A DNA stretch of 64,000 bases from NCBI RefSeq assembly GCF_048593165.1, contig NZ_CP184271.1; one strand, written 5' to 3'. The DNA comes from Pectobacterium sp013449375. Lineage in GTDB: Bacteria > Pseudomonadota > Gammaproteobacteria > Enterobacterales > Enterobacteriaceae. Below, one piece after another: positions 1 through 8,747 of this stretch (position 1 is its first letter; the number at the start of each line of letters is the position of its first letter). The notes beneath the pieces are model-generated. The model made no database searches. It was not told the DNA's origin and saw only the letters and a list, made by a program, of their open reading frames with translations. The position numbers were made by a program, and so were the translations under genes.

Positions 1-66
1 GCTATTTTCGGTACCAAATCCGATAACCTGAAAACCGACATGGACGACTACATCCGTAACCACTGA
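1..66 (+). CDS. ptsG: PTS glucose transporter EIICB, C-terminal 21 residues (partial)
   Basis: Only the last 21 codons and the TGA stop are in the window. The peptide reads AIFGTKSDNLKTDMDDYIRN plus a final His, which closely matches the C-terminal end of the EIIB domain of enterobacterial PtsG. PtsG is the membrane protein that imports glucose and phosphorylates it to glucose-6-phosphate. A strong terminator follows 18 nt after the stop. The hinT cluster follows downstream, as in E. coli, which supports the assignment. The rest of the gene lies upstream of the window. Confidence 0.85.
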   Translation, partial: AIFGTKSDNLKTDMDDYIRNH

Positions 67-83
67 TGTGTTGTTGGGGAGTG

Positions 84-110
84 GTAAAAGGGGCGAAAGC
101 CCCTTTTTTT
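84..110 (+). terminator. Rho-independent terminator of ptsG
   Basis: A GGGGC/GCCCC stem closed by a GAAA tetraloop is followed directly by a run of seven T. It sits 18 nt after the ptsG stop. Confidence 0.9.
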
Positions 111-288
111 ATGGTCGCAACAAACGCGTATTTTCGGTTATAAGACAGGCGTGTCGATCATTTTTCTGGGTGTCGTATTTTGACCAACCGCACCAGAAAT
201 AGACGAAGAAGGTTGAAAGAAATGGAATAGGTCACTCATACTGCCTACACGACGTCGTTCAATGCCAGCTTTAACAAGGAAATCAATC

Positions 289-639
289 ATGGCTGAAGAA
301 ACCATCTTTAGTAAAATCATCCGCCGGGAAATCCCTGCCGATATCGTCTATCAAGATGAACTGGTCACCGCCTTCCGTGACATTGCTCCTCGCACACCCA
401 CTCACATCCTGATTATCCCGAATGTCTTGATCCCTACTGTTAACGATACGGCGCCAGAACATGAAGCGGCGCTGGGACGAATGGTAACGGTCGCGGGAAA
501 AATTGCGCAGCAGGAAGGGATTGCCGAGGACGGCTATCGTCTGATCATTAACTGCAACCGACACGGCGGGCAGGAGGTATATCACATCCATATGCATTTA
601 CTGGGTGGTCGCGCATTAGGGCCTTTGCTGGCGAACTAG
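289..639 (+). CDS. hinT: Purine nucleoside phosphoramidase HinT
   Basis: 116-residue cytoplasmic histidine-triad (HIT) protein; E. coli HinT has 119. HIT hydrolases cleave adenosine 5'-phosphoramidates. The HIT signature H99-I-H101-M-H103 lies near the C terminus; His101 is at the position of the usual catalytic histidine. The N-terminal MAEETIFSKIIRREIPADIV is typical of the family. The ATG at 289 is preceded by AAGGA at 276-280; an in-frame ATG 27 nt upstream has no comparable ribosome site and would add a tail not seen in the family. It heads the run hinT-ycfL-lpoB-thiK-nagZ-ycfP, which has the same order in E. coli. Confidence 0.96.
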   Translation: MAEETIFSKIIRREIPADIVYQDELVTAFRDIAPRTPTHILIIPNVLIPTVNDTAPEHEAALGRMVTVAGKIAQQEGIAEDGYRLIINCNRHGGQEVYHIHMHLLGGRALGPLLAN

Positions 640-693
640 ATTCGATGATCATGGTTGGGCAATCATGTGAAAAAAAACTCATGCGAGAACATC

Positions 694-1074
694 ATGCGTA
701 ACCTGATGCTTTTTTTGTCCGCATGTTTGATGGTCGGGTTGGTGGCGGGCTGTAGCGCGCCAAAGGTATTGACCATCAATGAACGGCAAACGCTGGTATT
801 GGATGCTCCTGTACTGTCGGCGGGCATTACGGCGGGCAATCCGTCGCTGGATTCAGAAAAGGGTCGGCTGCGTGCTTCTTCCGTTGTCAGCAACGACGCC
901 TCACACGCCGTGACCGTGCATTACCGTTTCTATTGGTATGATGAAAACGGGCTGGACGTGTTGCCGTTTGAGGACGTGCAGTCTATTGAAATCCCACCAC
1001 AGACGGAAATGACGGTGTTTTCAACGCGCAGCAGCCCCACTGCGCGCCAGGTTCGCCTTCATCTGTTTTTGTAA
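694..1074 (+). CDS. ycfL: YcfL-family outer-membrane lipoprotein
   Basis: About 126 residues. It has a hydrophobic signal peptide ending in the lipobox LVAGC, so Cys is the expected lipidated residue. The mature part contains the conserved block VTVHYRFYWYDENGLDV, typical of YcfL (DUF1425). The molecular function is not established; its constant place before lpoB suggests an envelope role. The start is uncertain: ATG at 694 gives a standard signal peptide, while GTG at 667 would add nine residues including two lysines. The gap to lpoB is only 21 nt, so the two are probably co-transcribed. Confidence 0.85.
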   Translation: MRNLMLFLSACLMVGLVAGCSAPKVLTINERQTLVLDAPVLSAGITAGNPSLDSEKGRLRASSVVSNDASHAVTVHYRFYWYDENGLDVLPFEDVQSIEIPPQTEMTVFSTRSSPTARQVRLHLFL

Positions 1075-1095
1075 TGGTGTGCAGAGAGAGAAAAT

Positions 1096-1677
1096 ATGAA
1101 AAAGTATCTAGGTGTGATACTGGCGGCATTGGTACTGACAGGGTGCCCCAGCCGCCCACCGGAACCGACTGAACCGCCTGCGACGATTGAGCCCGTTGAG
1201 CCTCAAGTGCCAGCTACGCCAACGCCGCCGCCGGGGGAGTCTGTCCCGCAACCGCCGAAAATCCAGACGTTGAACTGGGAAGCCAGTATTAATCCGCTGG
1301 TAGCGCAGATGCTGAAAGCCGATGGTGTCACACCGGGCAGCATCCTGCTGGTGGATAGCGTGAAAAACAACACTAACGGTTCACTGCCGATCGCGAAAGC
1401 GACAGGCGCGCTGTACAGCGCGTTATCTTCCGGCAAGGCGTTTACGCTGGTGCCGCGTGAGCAGTTGGCCGCGGCGAAGCAAACGCTGGGTCTGTCGGTT
1501 GACGACAGCCTGGGATCGCGCAGCAAGGCGATTGGCCTAGCGCGCTATGTCAGCGCGCAGTATGTGCTGTACAGCGACGTCAGTGGTGATGTGAAATCGC
1601 CACAGATCGACATGCAACTGATGCTGGTGCAGACCGGCGAAATTGTGTGGTCCGGTAATGGCGCCGTTCAGCATTAA
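1096..1677 (+). CDS. lpoB: Penicillin-binding protein activator LpoB
   Basis: 193-residue outer-membrane lipoprotein that activates the peptidoglycan synthase PBP1B (MrcB) from the outer membrane. The signal peptide ends in LTGC with Cys17 as the lipidated residue. A proline- and glutamate-rich flexible linker follows at about 18-55, long enough to cross the periplasm. The C-terminal globular domain (about 60-190) binds the UB2H domain of PBP1B in the family. A purine-rich ribosome site (GAGAGAGAAA) precedes ATG 1096. The 3' end overlaps the start of thiK by 20 nt, indicating translational coupling. Confidence 0.95.
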   Translation: MKKYLGVILAALVLTGCPSRPPEPTEPPATIEPVEPQVPATPTPPPGESVPQPPKIQTLNWEASINPLVAQMLKADGVTPGSILLVDSVKNNTNGSLPIAKATGALYSALSSGKAFTLVPREQLAAAKQTLGLSVDDSLGSRSKAIGLARYVSAQYVLYSDVSGDVKSPQIDMQLMLVQTGEIVWSGNGAVQH

Positions 1678-2533
1678 GCAGGTAGGTATCCAGCAACAAC
1701 TGATAGCGGCGATCCAGATGTATTTTCCTGCCGTGGAGATAGCGAATATTCGCTTTGAACTGGTTGGTGGATTGAGTAGTAAAAGCTGGCGCATCCGTGG
1801 GCCGGGCATCGAATGGCTTGCGCGCCGACAGTCGCCAACCGAGCGGAAAATGGGCGTCGATCGCCAGCGAGAGTTCGCCCTGCTGCGGCAGATGTCCGCG
1901 ATAGGGCTTGCGCCACGGCCGTTACTGTGGCGCGACGGCTGGCTCATTGTCGAATGGGTGCCGGGGCGTGTTGCTACGTCTGATGAATTCCTGATGATGC
2001 TGGCTAATGGTGAAGTGGCGCGGACGTTGTCTCAGCTTCATCGCCTGCCGCGTAGCGGCTATCCCCTCGATCTTAAAATGCTTTTCGCTCAGCACTGGCA
2101 ACTGATGGATCCGCGCCGCCGTTCGCCCGTGCTGCTGCGCGCCCACCATTATTTTCAGCGAGCACCATTGCCCACACCTTTGGCGCTGGCGCCTCTCCAT
2201 CTGGATGTGCATGCGGAAAACGTGCTGATCACGCCACAAGGAACGATGCTGATTGACTGGGAATATGCCTCAGATGGCGATATTGCCTTTGAGCTGGCGC
2301 TCATTGTGCGAGCTAGCCAGATGGACAGTATGGCGCAAACGCATTTTCTACAGAGCTACCAGCGATATCGGCGAGGGTTTTCCGTGAGCGGCCTTCAGCA
2401 ACAGATGACGCAGTGGTTCCCTTGGGTCGATTATCTGGTATTGATGTGGTTTGAGATACGTTGGCAGCAAACGAAGAACTCCGAATTTTTAGCGGACATT
2501 CCCGCGCTATACCATCGGTTACAGACAGGCTGA
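1658..2533 (+). CDS. thiK: Thiamine kinase ThiK
   Basis: 291-residue choline-kinase/aminoglycoside-phosphotransferase fold enzyme that converts salvaged thiamine to thiamine monophosphate. The Brenner motif HLDVHAEN is at 181-188, with the catalytic Asp and a metal-binding Asn. The metal-binding LIDWEYA lies at about 199-205. E. coli ThiK has 274 residues. The ATG at 1658 overlaps the lpoB end; a TTG five codons earlier is possible but less likely. The gene lies between lpoB and nagZ, as in E. coli. Confidence 0.9.
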   Translation: MAPFSIKQVGIQQQLIAAIQMYFPAVEIANIRFELVGGLSSKSWRIRGPGIEWLARRQSPTERKMGVDRQREFALLRQMSAIGLAPRPLLWRDGWLIVEWVPGRVATSDEFLMMLANGEVARTLSQLHRLPRSGYPLDLKMLFAQHWQLMDPRRRSPVLLRAHHYFQRAPLPTPLALAPLHLDVHAENVLITPQGTMLIDWEYASDGDIAFELALIVRASQMDSMAQTHFLQSYQRYRRGFSVSGLQQQMTQWFPWVDYLVLMWFEIRWQQTKNSEFLADIPALYHRLQTG

Positions 2534-2596
2534 CGATGTGGCTTTTGTCATCGTAGTTATTTTACTCAGTAGTACATGTTAAAGAATGAGGTTTTT

Positions 2597-3625
2597 GTGG
2601 GTCCGGTAATGTTAGATGTCGCCAGCTATGAGCTGGATGCGGAAGATCGTGAAGTGTTGGAACACCCGTTGGTTGGCGGCGTTATCCTGTTTACCCGTAA
2701 TTTTCATGATGCAGCGCAGTTGCGTGAGCTGGTGCGACAAATCCGCGCGGCGTCGCGCGAGCGTCTTGTGGTGTCCGTGGATCAGGAAGGCGGGCGCGTT
2801 CAGCGTTTTCGCGATGGCTTTACCCGCCTGCCTGCCGCGCAGGCCTTCGCAGCATTAAATAGCGAACCAGAAACCTTGCGTCTGGCAGAAGAGGGCGGAT
2901 GGCTGATGGCGGCAGAAATGATCGCAATGGATATCGACATTAGCTTTGCACCGGTGCTGGATATCGGCCACCAGAGCGCAGCGATTGGCGAACGTTCGTT
3001 TCATGAACAGCCGGAGATCGCGTTGGCGGTAGCGCAGAGCTTTATTCGCGGTATGCACAGTGCGGGAATGAAAGTGACAGGTAAGCACTTCCCCGGCCAC
3101 GGTGCGGTCAGTGCCGATTCACATAAAGAAACGCCGCGCGATCCGCGTCCGCTTGCGGAGATTCGTGCACACGACATGTCGATTTTTAAAGAACTGATTC
3201 AGCGCCAGCAGTTGGATGCCATCATGCCTGCTCATGTGATTTACACGGAGGCCGATCCGCGTCCAGCCAGTGGTTCACCCTATTGGCTCAAAACGGTGCT
3301 GCGTGACGAACTGGGTTTTGATGGCATCATTTTCTCTGACGATCTCTCGATGGAAGGTGCCGCTGTGATGGGGAGTTATCCCGAGCGGGCGCAGGCCGCC
3401 TTGCAGGCAGGATGTGACATGATTCTGGTTTGCAATCATCGGGAAGGGGCCGTTAGCGTGCTGGATAACCTGTCCCCGGTCAAAGCGGAGCAACTGACGC
3501 GCTTATATCATCAGGGTTCGTTTTCTCGTCGGGAACTGCTGGATTCGCCACGCTGGAAGCAGGCGAATCAGGCGCTCACATTGCTCAGCGAGCGCTGGCA
3601 GGCGCATAAAAATGGCGAGAAATAG
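2597..3625 (+). CDS. nagZ: Beta-N-acetylhexosaminidase NagZ
   Basis: 342-residue cytoplasmic GH3 enzyme (E. coli 341). It removes GlcNAc from GlcNAc-anhydroMurNAc muropeptides during cell-wall recycling. Visible motifs: VDQEGG at 61-66, the catalytic loop KHFPGHG at 163-169 with D174/H176, and the nucleophile region FSDD at 245-248. GTG at 2597 is the start: GAATGAGG at 2584-2591 is spaced correctly, and the protein then begins (M)GPVMLDV as in the family. An ATG at 2576 would add seven unrelated residues. With nagK at 15.6 kb, two steps of amino-sugar recycling are in the window. Confidence 0.96.
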   Translation: MGPVMLDVASYELDAEDREVLEHPLVGGVILFTRNFHDAAQLRELVRQIRAASRERLVVSVDQEGGRVQRFRDGFTRLPAAQAFAALNSEPETLRLAEEGGWLMAAEMIAMDIDISFAPVLDIGHQSAAIGERSFHEQPEIALAVAQSFIRGMHSAGMKVTGKHFPGHGAVSADSHKETPRDPRPLAEIRAHDMSIFKELIQRQQLDAIMPAHVIYTEADPRPASGSPYWLKTVLRDELGFDGIIFSDDLSMEGAAVMGSYPERAQAALQAGCDMILVCNHREGAVSVLDNLSPVKAEQLTRLYHQGSFSRRELLDSPRWKQANQALTLLSERWQAHKNGEK

Positions 3626-3653
3626 GTAACTTAGTTTGCGGTGAGGATGAAAG

Positions 3654-4196
3654 ATGATTATCTATTTACACGGTTTTGACTCGACCAGCCCCGGCAACCA
3701 TGAAAAGGTCCTACAGCTTCAGTTTATTGATGAAGATGTACGATTGATTAGCTACAGCACGTTGCATCCGCGTCATGATATGCAACACCTGCTAAAGCAG
3801 GTGGATAAGACGATTCAGCAGTCTGATGACGATCGTCCGCTGATCTGCGGCGTGGGGTTGGGCGGTTTCTGGGCAGAACGGGTAGGTTTCCTGTGTGACA
3901 TACGACAGGTCATCGTCAATCCTAACCTGTTTCCGCAGGAAAACATGGGCGGGAAAATCGATCGCCCAGAAGAGTATCTGGATATCGCCACGAAGTGCGT
4001 GGCGAACTTTCGTGAAAAGAACCGCGATCGCTGTATGGTGATGCTCTCCCGTCAGGATGAAATGCTCGACAGCCAGCGTAGCGCACAAACGTTGGGAGAG
4101 TATTACGAGATCGTCTGGGATGATATTCAGACGCATAAATTCAAAAGCATCTCCCCCCATTTACAGCGAATAAAAGCCTTCAAAACGCTCGGTTAA
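3654..4196 (+). CDS. ycfP: YcfP, YqiA-like alpha/beta-fold protein
   Basis: 180 residues, the usual family length. It has an alpha/beta-hydrolase-like N terminus (IIYLHGFDST) and a nucleophile-elbow-like GVGLGGFWAE at about 66-75, where the central residue is Leu instead of Ser. That makes ordinary serine-esterase activity unlikely. YcfP is a conserved enterobacterial protein of uncertain biochemical role. It lies 28 nt after nagZ and probably ends that transcription unit. AGGATGAAAG precedes the ATG. Confidence 0.9.
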   Translation: MIIYLHGFDSTSPGNHEKVLQLQFIDEDVRLISYSTLHPRHDMQHLLKQVDKTIQQSDDDRPLICGVGLGGFWAERVGFLCDIRQVIVNPNLFPQENMGGKIDRPEEYLDIATKCVANFREKNRDRCMVMLSRQDEMLDSQRSAQTLGEYYEIVWDDIQTHKFKSISPHLQRIKAFKTLG

Positions 4197-4206
4197 CCCT
4201 GCGTTA

Positions 4207-4224
4207 GCGATGACTGTTCATCGC
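4207..4224 (+). terminator. Possible hairpin after ycfP
   Basis: Inverted repeat GCGATGA/TCATCGC begins 11 nt after the ycfP stop. There is no T-tract, so it may be a processing or weak pause site rather than a full intrinsic terminator. Confidence 0.35.
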
Positions 4225-4411
4225 GGCTGTCGTTCCTTCTGATACCCTTGTTTGAGGGGTAACAGGAGGAATGACGCAATTTATTTACTTTCCTTAGTTC
4301 ATCCAGCGGCGCAGATGCGCACGATTCAGCATTTTCTCTTCACACAGACCTCCGCTAATTCACTGAAATAAAGATGAAATTTTCTCGCTAAAATCTACCT
4401 AACAAAATAAA

Positions 4412-4425
4412 TTGATATATATCAA
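4412..4425. promoter_or_regulatory. Perfect FNR box in the ndh promoter
   Basis: TTGATATATATCAA is an exact FNR palindrome (TTGAT-N4-ATCAA). An extended -10-like TGCTATTCT lies at 4452-4460, placing a transcription start near 4467 and the FNR box centre about 48 nt upstream. E. coli ndh is repressed by FNR from a similar position, so anaerobic repression is expected. The rest of the 365-nt gap (4197-4561) is AT-rich with no gene seen. Confidence 0.85.
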
Positions 4426-4561
4426 TTTTGGTATGACCAAATGACCTAGCGTGCTATTCTTGCTGCAGATATCAGGCTTAACTTACGCGAACCCTATGTT
4501 ATATAAGGATATTATTTTTTACTCTTTATTAACCATTGGTTCACATTTTTAGGGGGTCATT

Positions 4562-5866
4562 TTGACATCATCAACCAAAAAAATTGTCATTGTCGGCGGG
4601 GGAGCTGGCGGACTTGAACTGGCAACGAGTTTAGGCCACAAGTTAGGACGCAAGAAAAAAGCGGAAATCACGCTGGTGGATCGTAACCATAGCCACCTGT
4701 GGAAACCGTTACTGCATGAAGTGGCAACGGGCTCGCTGGACGACGATATGGATGCGCTGAGCTATCTGGCGCACGCCCGTAATCACTATTTTCAGTTCCA
4801 ACTGGGCATGCTGACGGATATCGACCGCGAGCAGCAGCAGATTCAACTGGCTGAAGTGTGTGACGAGCAAGGTGAGGTGCTGGTTGCCGCGCGTCGTATC
4901 CCGTATGACATTCTGGTGGTGGCATTAGGCAGTACCTCAAATGACTTCGGTACGCCGGGCGTGAAAGATCACTGTATTTTCCTGGATAACCCGAAACAAG
5001 CCCGCCGTTTCCATAATGAAATGCTGAATTTGTTTCTGAAATTCACGGCGAATCAAGATGAAAAAGAGCGCGTGAACATCGCAATTGTGGGCGGCGGTGC
5101 GACAGGGGTCGAACTGTCTGCGGAACTGCACAATGCGGTGAAACAGTTGCACAGTTACGGCTTTGACGGACTGGATAACCAAACGCTGAACGTCACGCTG
5201 GTGGAAGCGGGTGAGCGTATTTTACCTGCGCTGCCGCCGCGTATTTCCGCGGCAGCACATCAGGAACTGAACAATATTGGTGTTCGTGTATTGACGAAAA
5301 CCATGGTGACCAGCGCCGAAAGTGGCGGTCTGAATACGAAGGACGGTGAATTTATCGAAGCCGACCTGATGGTTTGGGCTGCGGGTATCAAAGCACCGGA
5401 TGCGATGAAAGAGATTGCCGGTCTGGAAACAAATCGGATTAACCAGTTAGTGGTTGAACCGACGCTACAAACGACACGCGATCCCAACATTTTCGCCATC
5501 GGCGACTGTGCCTCCTGTCCGCAGGAAGGCGGCGGCTTCGTACCTCCCCGTGCGCAAGCGGCGCACCAGATGGCGTCACGTTGCCACAGCAATATCATCG
5601 CGTTGCTGAACGGACAGACGTTGAAACCTTATGTCTATAAAGACCACGGCTCGTTGGTTTCGCTGTCTAAATTCAGTACGGTTGGCAGCCTGATGGGGAA
5701 CCTGATGCGGGGCTCCGTAATGGTAGAAGGGCGGATTGCACGTTTCGTGTATATCTCTCTGTATCGCATGCATCAGGTTGCCCTGCATGGCTATGTGAAA
5801 ACAGGCCTGATGATGCTGGTCGGTGGGATCAATCGGGTGATTCGCCCGCGCCTCAAATTGCATTAA
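4562..5866 (+). CDS. ndh: NADH:quinone oxidoreductase II (non-proton-pumping)
   Basis: 434 residues, as in E. coli. Membrane-associated FAD enzyme that oxidises NADH and reduces quinone without proton translocation. The FAD-binding dinucleotide fold is IVIVGGGAGGLE at 8-19; a second, NADH-binding, fold IAIVGGGATGVELS lies near 174-187. The second FAD contact IFAIGDCAS is near 315, and a C-terminal amphipathic region ends VIRPRLKLH. The start is TTG at 4562, preceded by AGGGGG at 4551-4556; E. coli ndh also starts with TTG. A perfect FNR box lies upstream and a terminator downstream, so it is monocistronic. Confidence 0.97.
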   Translation: MTSSTKKIVIVGGGAGGLELATSLGHKLGRKKKAEITLVDRNHSHLWKPLLHEVATGSLDDDMDALSYLAHARNHYFQFQLGMLTDIDREQQQIQLAEVCDEQGEVLVAARRIPYDILVVALGSTSNDFGTPGVKDHCIFLDNPKQARRFHNEMLNLFLKFTANQDEKERVNIAIVGGGATGVELSAELHNAVKQLHSYGFDGLDNQTLNVTLVEAGERILPALPPRISAAAHQELNNIGVRVLTKTMVTSAESGGLNTKDGEFIEADLMVWAAGIKAPDAMKEIAGLETNRINQLVVEPTLQTTRDPNIFAIGDCASCPQEGGGFVPPRAQAAHQMASRCHSNIIALLNGQTLKPYVYKDHGSLVSLSKFSTVGSLMGNLMRGSVMVEGRIARFVYISLYRMHQVALHGYVKTGLMMLVGGINRVIRPRLKLH

Positions 5867-5892
5867 TCCACAACGACTGACATCTTTCTGAG

Positions 5893-5929
5893 ACGGGTGT
5901 GAACGTGAGTTCGCGCCCGTATTGTTTTT
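5893..5929 (+). terminator. Terminator of ndh
   Basis: Twelve-base stem ACGGGTGTGAAC / GTTCGCGCCCGT (two G-U pairs) with a GTGA loop, followed by ATTGTTTTT. It starts 26 nt after the ndh stop. Confidence 0.85.
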
Positions 5930-6093
5930 CTCATCGCCCTGCTTTGGCTCTCTCGAAAAAACGTGCTTCCCCATCAGCGCATCCGCAAGACTTTGTCTCT
6001 TAGCCATACCTCTATTCGCCGTGTTACTGAACCCCTGAAATAACAGTATAAAATATCGTCCTATTACCAATTACAGTTAAGATAATTCCCAAA

Positions 6094-6130
6094 TGACGCT
6101 TTTGTGTTACGAATCTGACACTTTTGGTTA
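6094..6130. repeat. Tandem direct repeat in the ndh-ycfJ gap
   Basis: TGACGCTTTTGTGTTA (6094-6109) and TGACACTTTTGGTTA (6116-6130) repeat with a 22-nt period, about two helical turns. The arrangement suggests a tandem protein-binding site upstream of ycfJ; no known regulator was recognised. The remainder of the 467-nt gap 5867-6333 holds the ndh terminator and no convincing gene. Confidence 0.4.
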
Positions 6131-6333
6131 GTTAGTCTTATTGCGAGAGTGTGAAACATTGTGCAGACTTTCCACTGTTTACAGATGGCGTAGCACGCAC
6201 GCCAAAAATTCTGAATGCTGATATTCAGAAGGAACCACCGGATTCATCACGTTAAACGTGAGCTGGCGTAAAACAAGATTTACGGCAGGATTGCAGGTGG
6301 GGAATGCGTGAGAATAGATTCGGGAGGTATCCT

Positions 6334-6873
6334 GTGAACAAATCAATGTTAGCGGGTGTAGGTATTGGTGTGGCTGCGGCATTGGGTGTGGCGGCGGTGG
6401 CGAGTATGGATGTCTTTTCCTCTAAACCTCAGTTTGCACAGGTGCTAACAGCAACACCAATTAAAGAAACGGTCAAAACGCCTCGTCAGGAGTGCCGTAA
6501 CGTGAGCGTGACGCATCGTCGTCCGGTACAGGATGAAAACCAGATTGCTGGCTCGGTACTGGGTGCCGTAGCGGGTGGTGTTCTGGGGCACCAGATTGGT
6601 GGCGGACGCGGTAAAGATATCGCGACGGTCGCGGGAGCGTTGGCAGGTGGTTATGCCGGTAACCGTGTACAAAGCGGCATGCAGGAAAATGATACGTACA
6701 CGACGCAGCAACAGCGCTGTCAGACGGTGTACGACAAATCACAAAAAGTTCTGGGTTATGATGTCACTTATAAAATCGGCGACCAGCAGGGTAAAATCCG
6801 CATGGATCGCGATCCTGGTACACAAATTCCAGTAGACCGAAACGGGCAATTAATCCTGAATCAGCAGAGCTAA
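6334..6873 (+). CDS. ycfJ: YcfJ, glycine-zipper outer-membrane-associated protein
   Basis: 179 residues, the same length as E. coli YcfJ. It has an N-terminal membrane anchor or signal (MLAGVGIGVAAALGVAAVA). A glycine-zipper segment follows at about 80-110 (GSVLGAVAGGVLGHQIGGG, then VAGALAGGYAGN), a pattern typical of membrane-embedded zipper helices. The C-terminal half is conserved with YcfJ (GYDVTYKIGDQQGKIRMDRD). The function is not established; it is a stress-linked envelope protein in relatives. GTG at 6334 is the start because GGGAGG lies at 6322-6327. Confidence 0.9.
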   Translation: MNKSMLAGVGIGVAAALGVAAVASMDVFSSKPQFAQVLTATPIKETVKTPRQECRNVSVTHRRPVQDENQIAGSVLGAVAGGVLGHQIGGGRGKDIATVAGALAGGYAGNRVQSGMQENDTYTTQQQRCQTVYDKSQKVLGYDVTYKIGDQQGKIRMDRDPGTQIPVDRNGQLILNQQS

Positions 6874-6916
6874 TTTGCCCTGACGTCCACATTTTTGCGC
6901 TGACACCATCTCTAAA

Positions 6917-6956
6917 AACCGCGAGCCACCTGAAGAAGGTGCTCGCGGTTTTTTTC
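6917..6956 (+). terminator. Terminator of ycfJ
   Basis: AAACCGCGAGC-ACCT stem pairs with AGGT-GCTCGCGGTTT around a GAAGA loop and runs into seven T residues. Confidence 0.9.
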
Positions 6957-7121
6957 ATGAATCGATCGTGCTGTGACCGACCTGCGTCATGCTCAGGGAT
7001 AACAGTAAGGCGACTGTAGCGCATCCTCCAGCCAGCCAAAGCTCCTGCGTTATCTGGGCTGTTGATCACGCCACGATAATCGGTGACACCGTTATCTTAT
7101 GAAGCACAACTTTTCTCTGGC

Positions 7122-8474
7122 TTAGCCACGAAAAATGATCTCTGCCCAGCGCGCCAGACCGGCGGTAACGGAACCAAAGTCGTTACCGCTGGCGATAGGA
7201 ATATCTGGAAGCAGTTGTTGAATAGCCTGACGCAGCAGAGGAGAGCGGGCGCTACCGCCAGTCAGGTAGATCACTTCCGGGCGAGTTTGGCTGGTTTCTA
7301 ACGCCAGCGTTACCTGCTGCTGAATGCGGCTCAGAGGATTATCGATTGCGGTATTGAGTTCATCCGCATGAATGCGCGTTGCCAGACCCGATTCGATAAA
7401 GTGTAAATCGGCTGTCGTTTCCGCTTGATTGGACAGCGCAATTTTGCTCTCTTCCGCCACCTGAATCAGACGGTAGCTCAGGCGCTGTTGCCAGACGGTC
7501 AGCAGCCTTTTTACCTGCTCAGGCTGGCGTGCATCGCGGATCATTTCGTTGATTAACGCGCGGCTGGCGGTGCTATGAAACTCTTTTTGCGCCGGAATAT
7601 CGTTAATCGCGACCGCATTCCACCAGGTCATGATCGGCAGAGCGATGCCTTTTTCTGTCTCGCTATTCATGCCAAGCAGCGGCATCAGCTGTTTGAACGC
7701 GAGCATGATGTCCAGATCGTTACCGCCAACGCGACAGCCGCTGTGTCCTAACAGGCTTTGCGAACGTTCTTGCTGCTTATGCCATTCTGGGCCCATCAGC
7801 AGCATGGAGCAGTCGGTGGTTCCGCCGCCGATATCCACGACCAGCACGCGTGTTTCTTTCGTTAGCGTGGATTCGAAATCCAGCCCAGCGGCGACGGGTT
7901 CAAACTGAAAGACAACGTCTTCAAATCCGGCGCGATGTGCCGCGCGATCTAAAATCCCTTGCGCCTGCTGGTTAGCGTCTTCCCCGCCGATACTCTGAAA
8001 GTTAATCGGACGACCAATCACCGCCTGACGAATAGGTTGGTCAAGCTGGCTTTCTGCCTGCGTGCGGATATGCAGCATCATGGCGCAAACCAGATCTTCA
8101 AACAGCGCAATCTGCTGCGCTTTCAGGCCGACGGCACCGAGGAAGGACTTCGGCGATTTGACGAACCAGGTCTCTTCCGGGTCATCCATATAGTGGCGTA
8201 ACGCCTCGCGCCCGAACTTCACGCTATCAGGCTGCACGCGAATATCTTCTTCACGGTTGTAGCTGATGGCGCGCTTGAGCAGCAGCGCGTTCTCGCCCTC
8301 TGCGTTGACCTGATGGTGCCGCCATAACCACTCGCTGACGGCTTCACGCACAGGTGCGCATAGCAGAGAGGAAAGATAAGGCGAATCCTTTTCCAGCGCC
8401 AGGAGCCGTGGTGTACCTGAATCCATCACTGCCACGGAACAGTTCGCCGTGCCGTAGTCAAAACCGATAAACAT
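7122..8474 (-). CDS. yegD: YegD, Hsp70-like chaperone
   Basis: 450 residues. It keeps the Hsp70/actin ATPase fold but lacks the long substrate-binding and lid regions of DnaK. Phosphate-1 loop is FIGFDYGTANCSVAV at 2-16, phosphate-2 loop is LVVDIGGGTTDCS near 203-215, and the adenosine loop is YLTGGSARSPL near the C-terminal quarter. It is a predicted cytoplasmic ATP-dependent chaperone; clients are unknown. The start at 8474 gives the family N terminus MFIGFDYGTANCS; in-frame ATGs at 8492 and 8555 would add unrelated residues. Convergent with ycfJ. Confidence 0.92.
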   Translation of the reverse strand: MFIGFDYGTANCSVAVMDSGTPRLLALEKDSPYLSSLLCAPVREAVSEWLWRHHQVNAEGENALLLKRAISYNREEDIRVQPDSVKFGREALRHYMDDPEETWFVKSPKSFLGAVGLKAQQIALFEDLVCAMMLHIRTQAESQLDQPIRQAVIGRPINFQSIGGEDANQQAQGILDRAAHRAGFEDVVFQFEPVAAGLDFESTLTKETRVLVVDIGGGTTDCSMLLMGPEWHKQQERSQSLLGHSGCRVGGNDLDIMLAFKQLMPLLGMNSETEKGIALPIMTWWNAVAINDIPAQKEFHSTASRALINEMIRDARQPEQVKRLLTVWQQRLSYRLIQVAEESKIALSNQAETTADLHFIESGLATRIHADELNTAIDNPLSRIQQQVTLALETSQTRPEVIYLTGGSARSPLLRQAIQQLLPDIPIASGNDFGSVTAGLARWAEIIFRG

Positions 8475-8747
8475 CGTCGTGCCCCATGCCATAAAAAATT
8501 TTCGGGAGAAATTTTTAACGTCGCACCTGCGACGGCCCAGAAGGGTGGCCGCCAAGGATGGCAGGCCATAAAAAAAGGTGGCGACTTTACTGCGTTACGA
8601 CGGTGCTTGTAAAGGCGGATGGCGCAATTCGAGCGCACAGGGAGGTGTGTACAGCATCTTTACGATCTATCCGTTATTCCCGCTCTACGGATTTTGTTAG
8701 CAACCTCACGGGAACCCGAAGATTCCCGCTTTTATCGTGAAAACGGC

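Noticed and set aside
5576..6070. Leftward open frame crossing the ndh end and the gap
   Set aside because: It is antisense to ndh for most of its length and reads through the ndh terminator; the peptide has no recognisable features.
8709..8728. CGGGAA/TTCCCG hairpin at the mfd 3' end
   Set aside because: The T-tract is on the strand opposite to mfd transcription, and no rightward gene precedes it.
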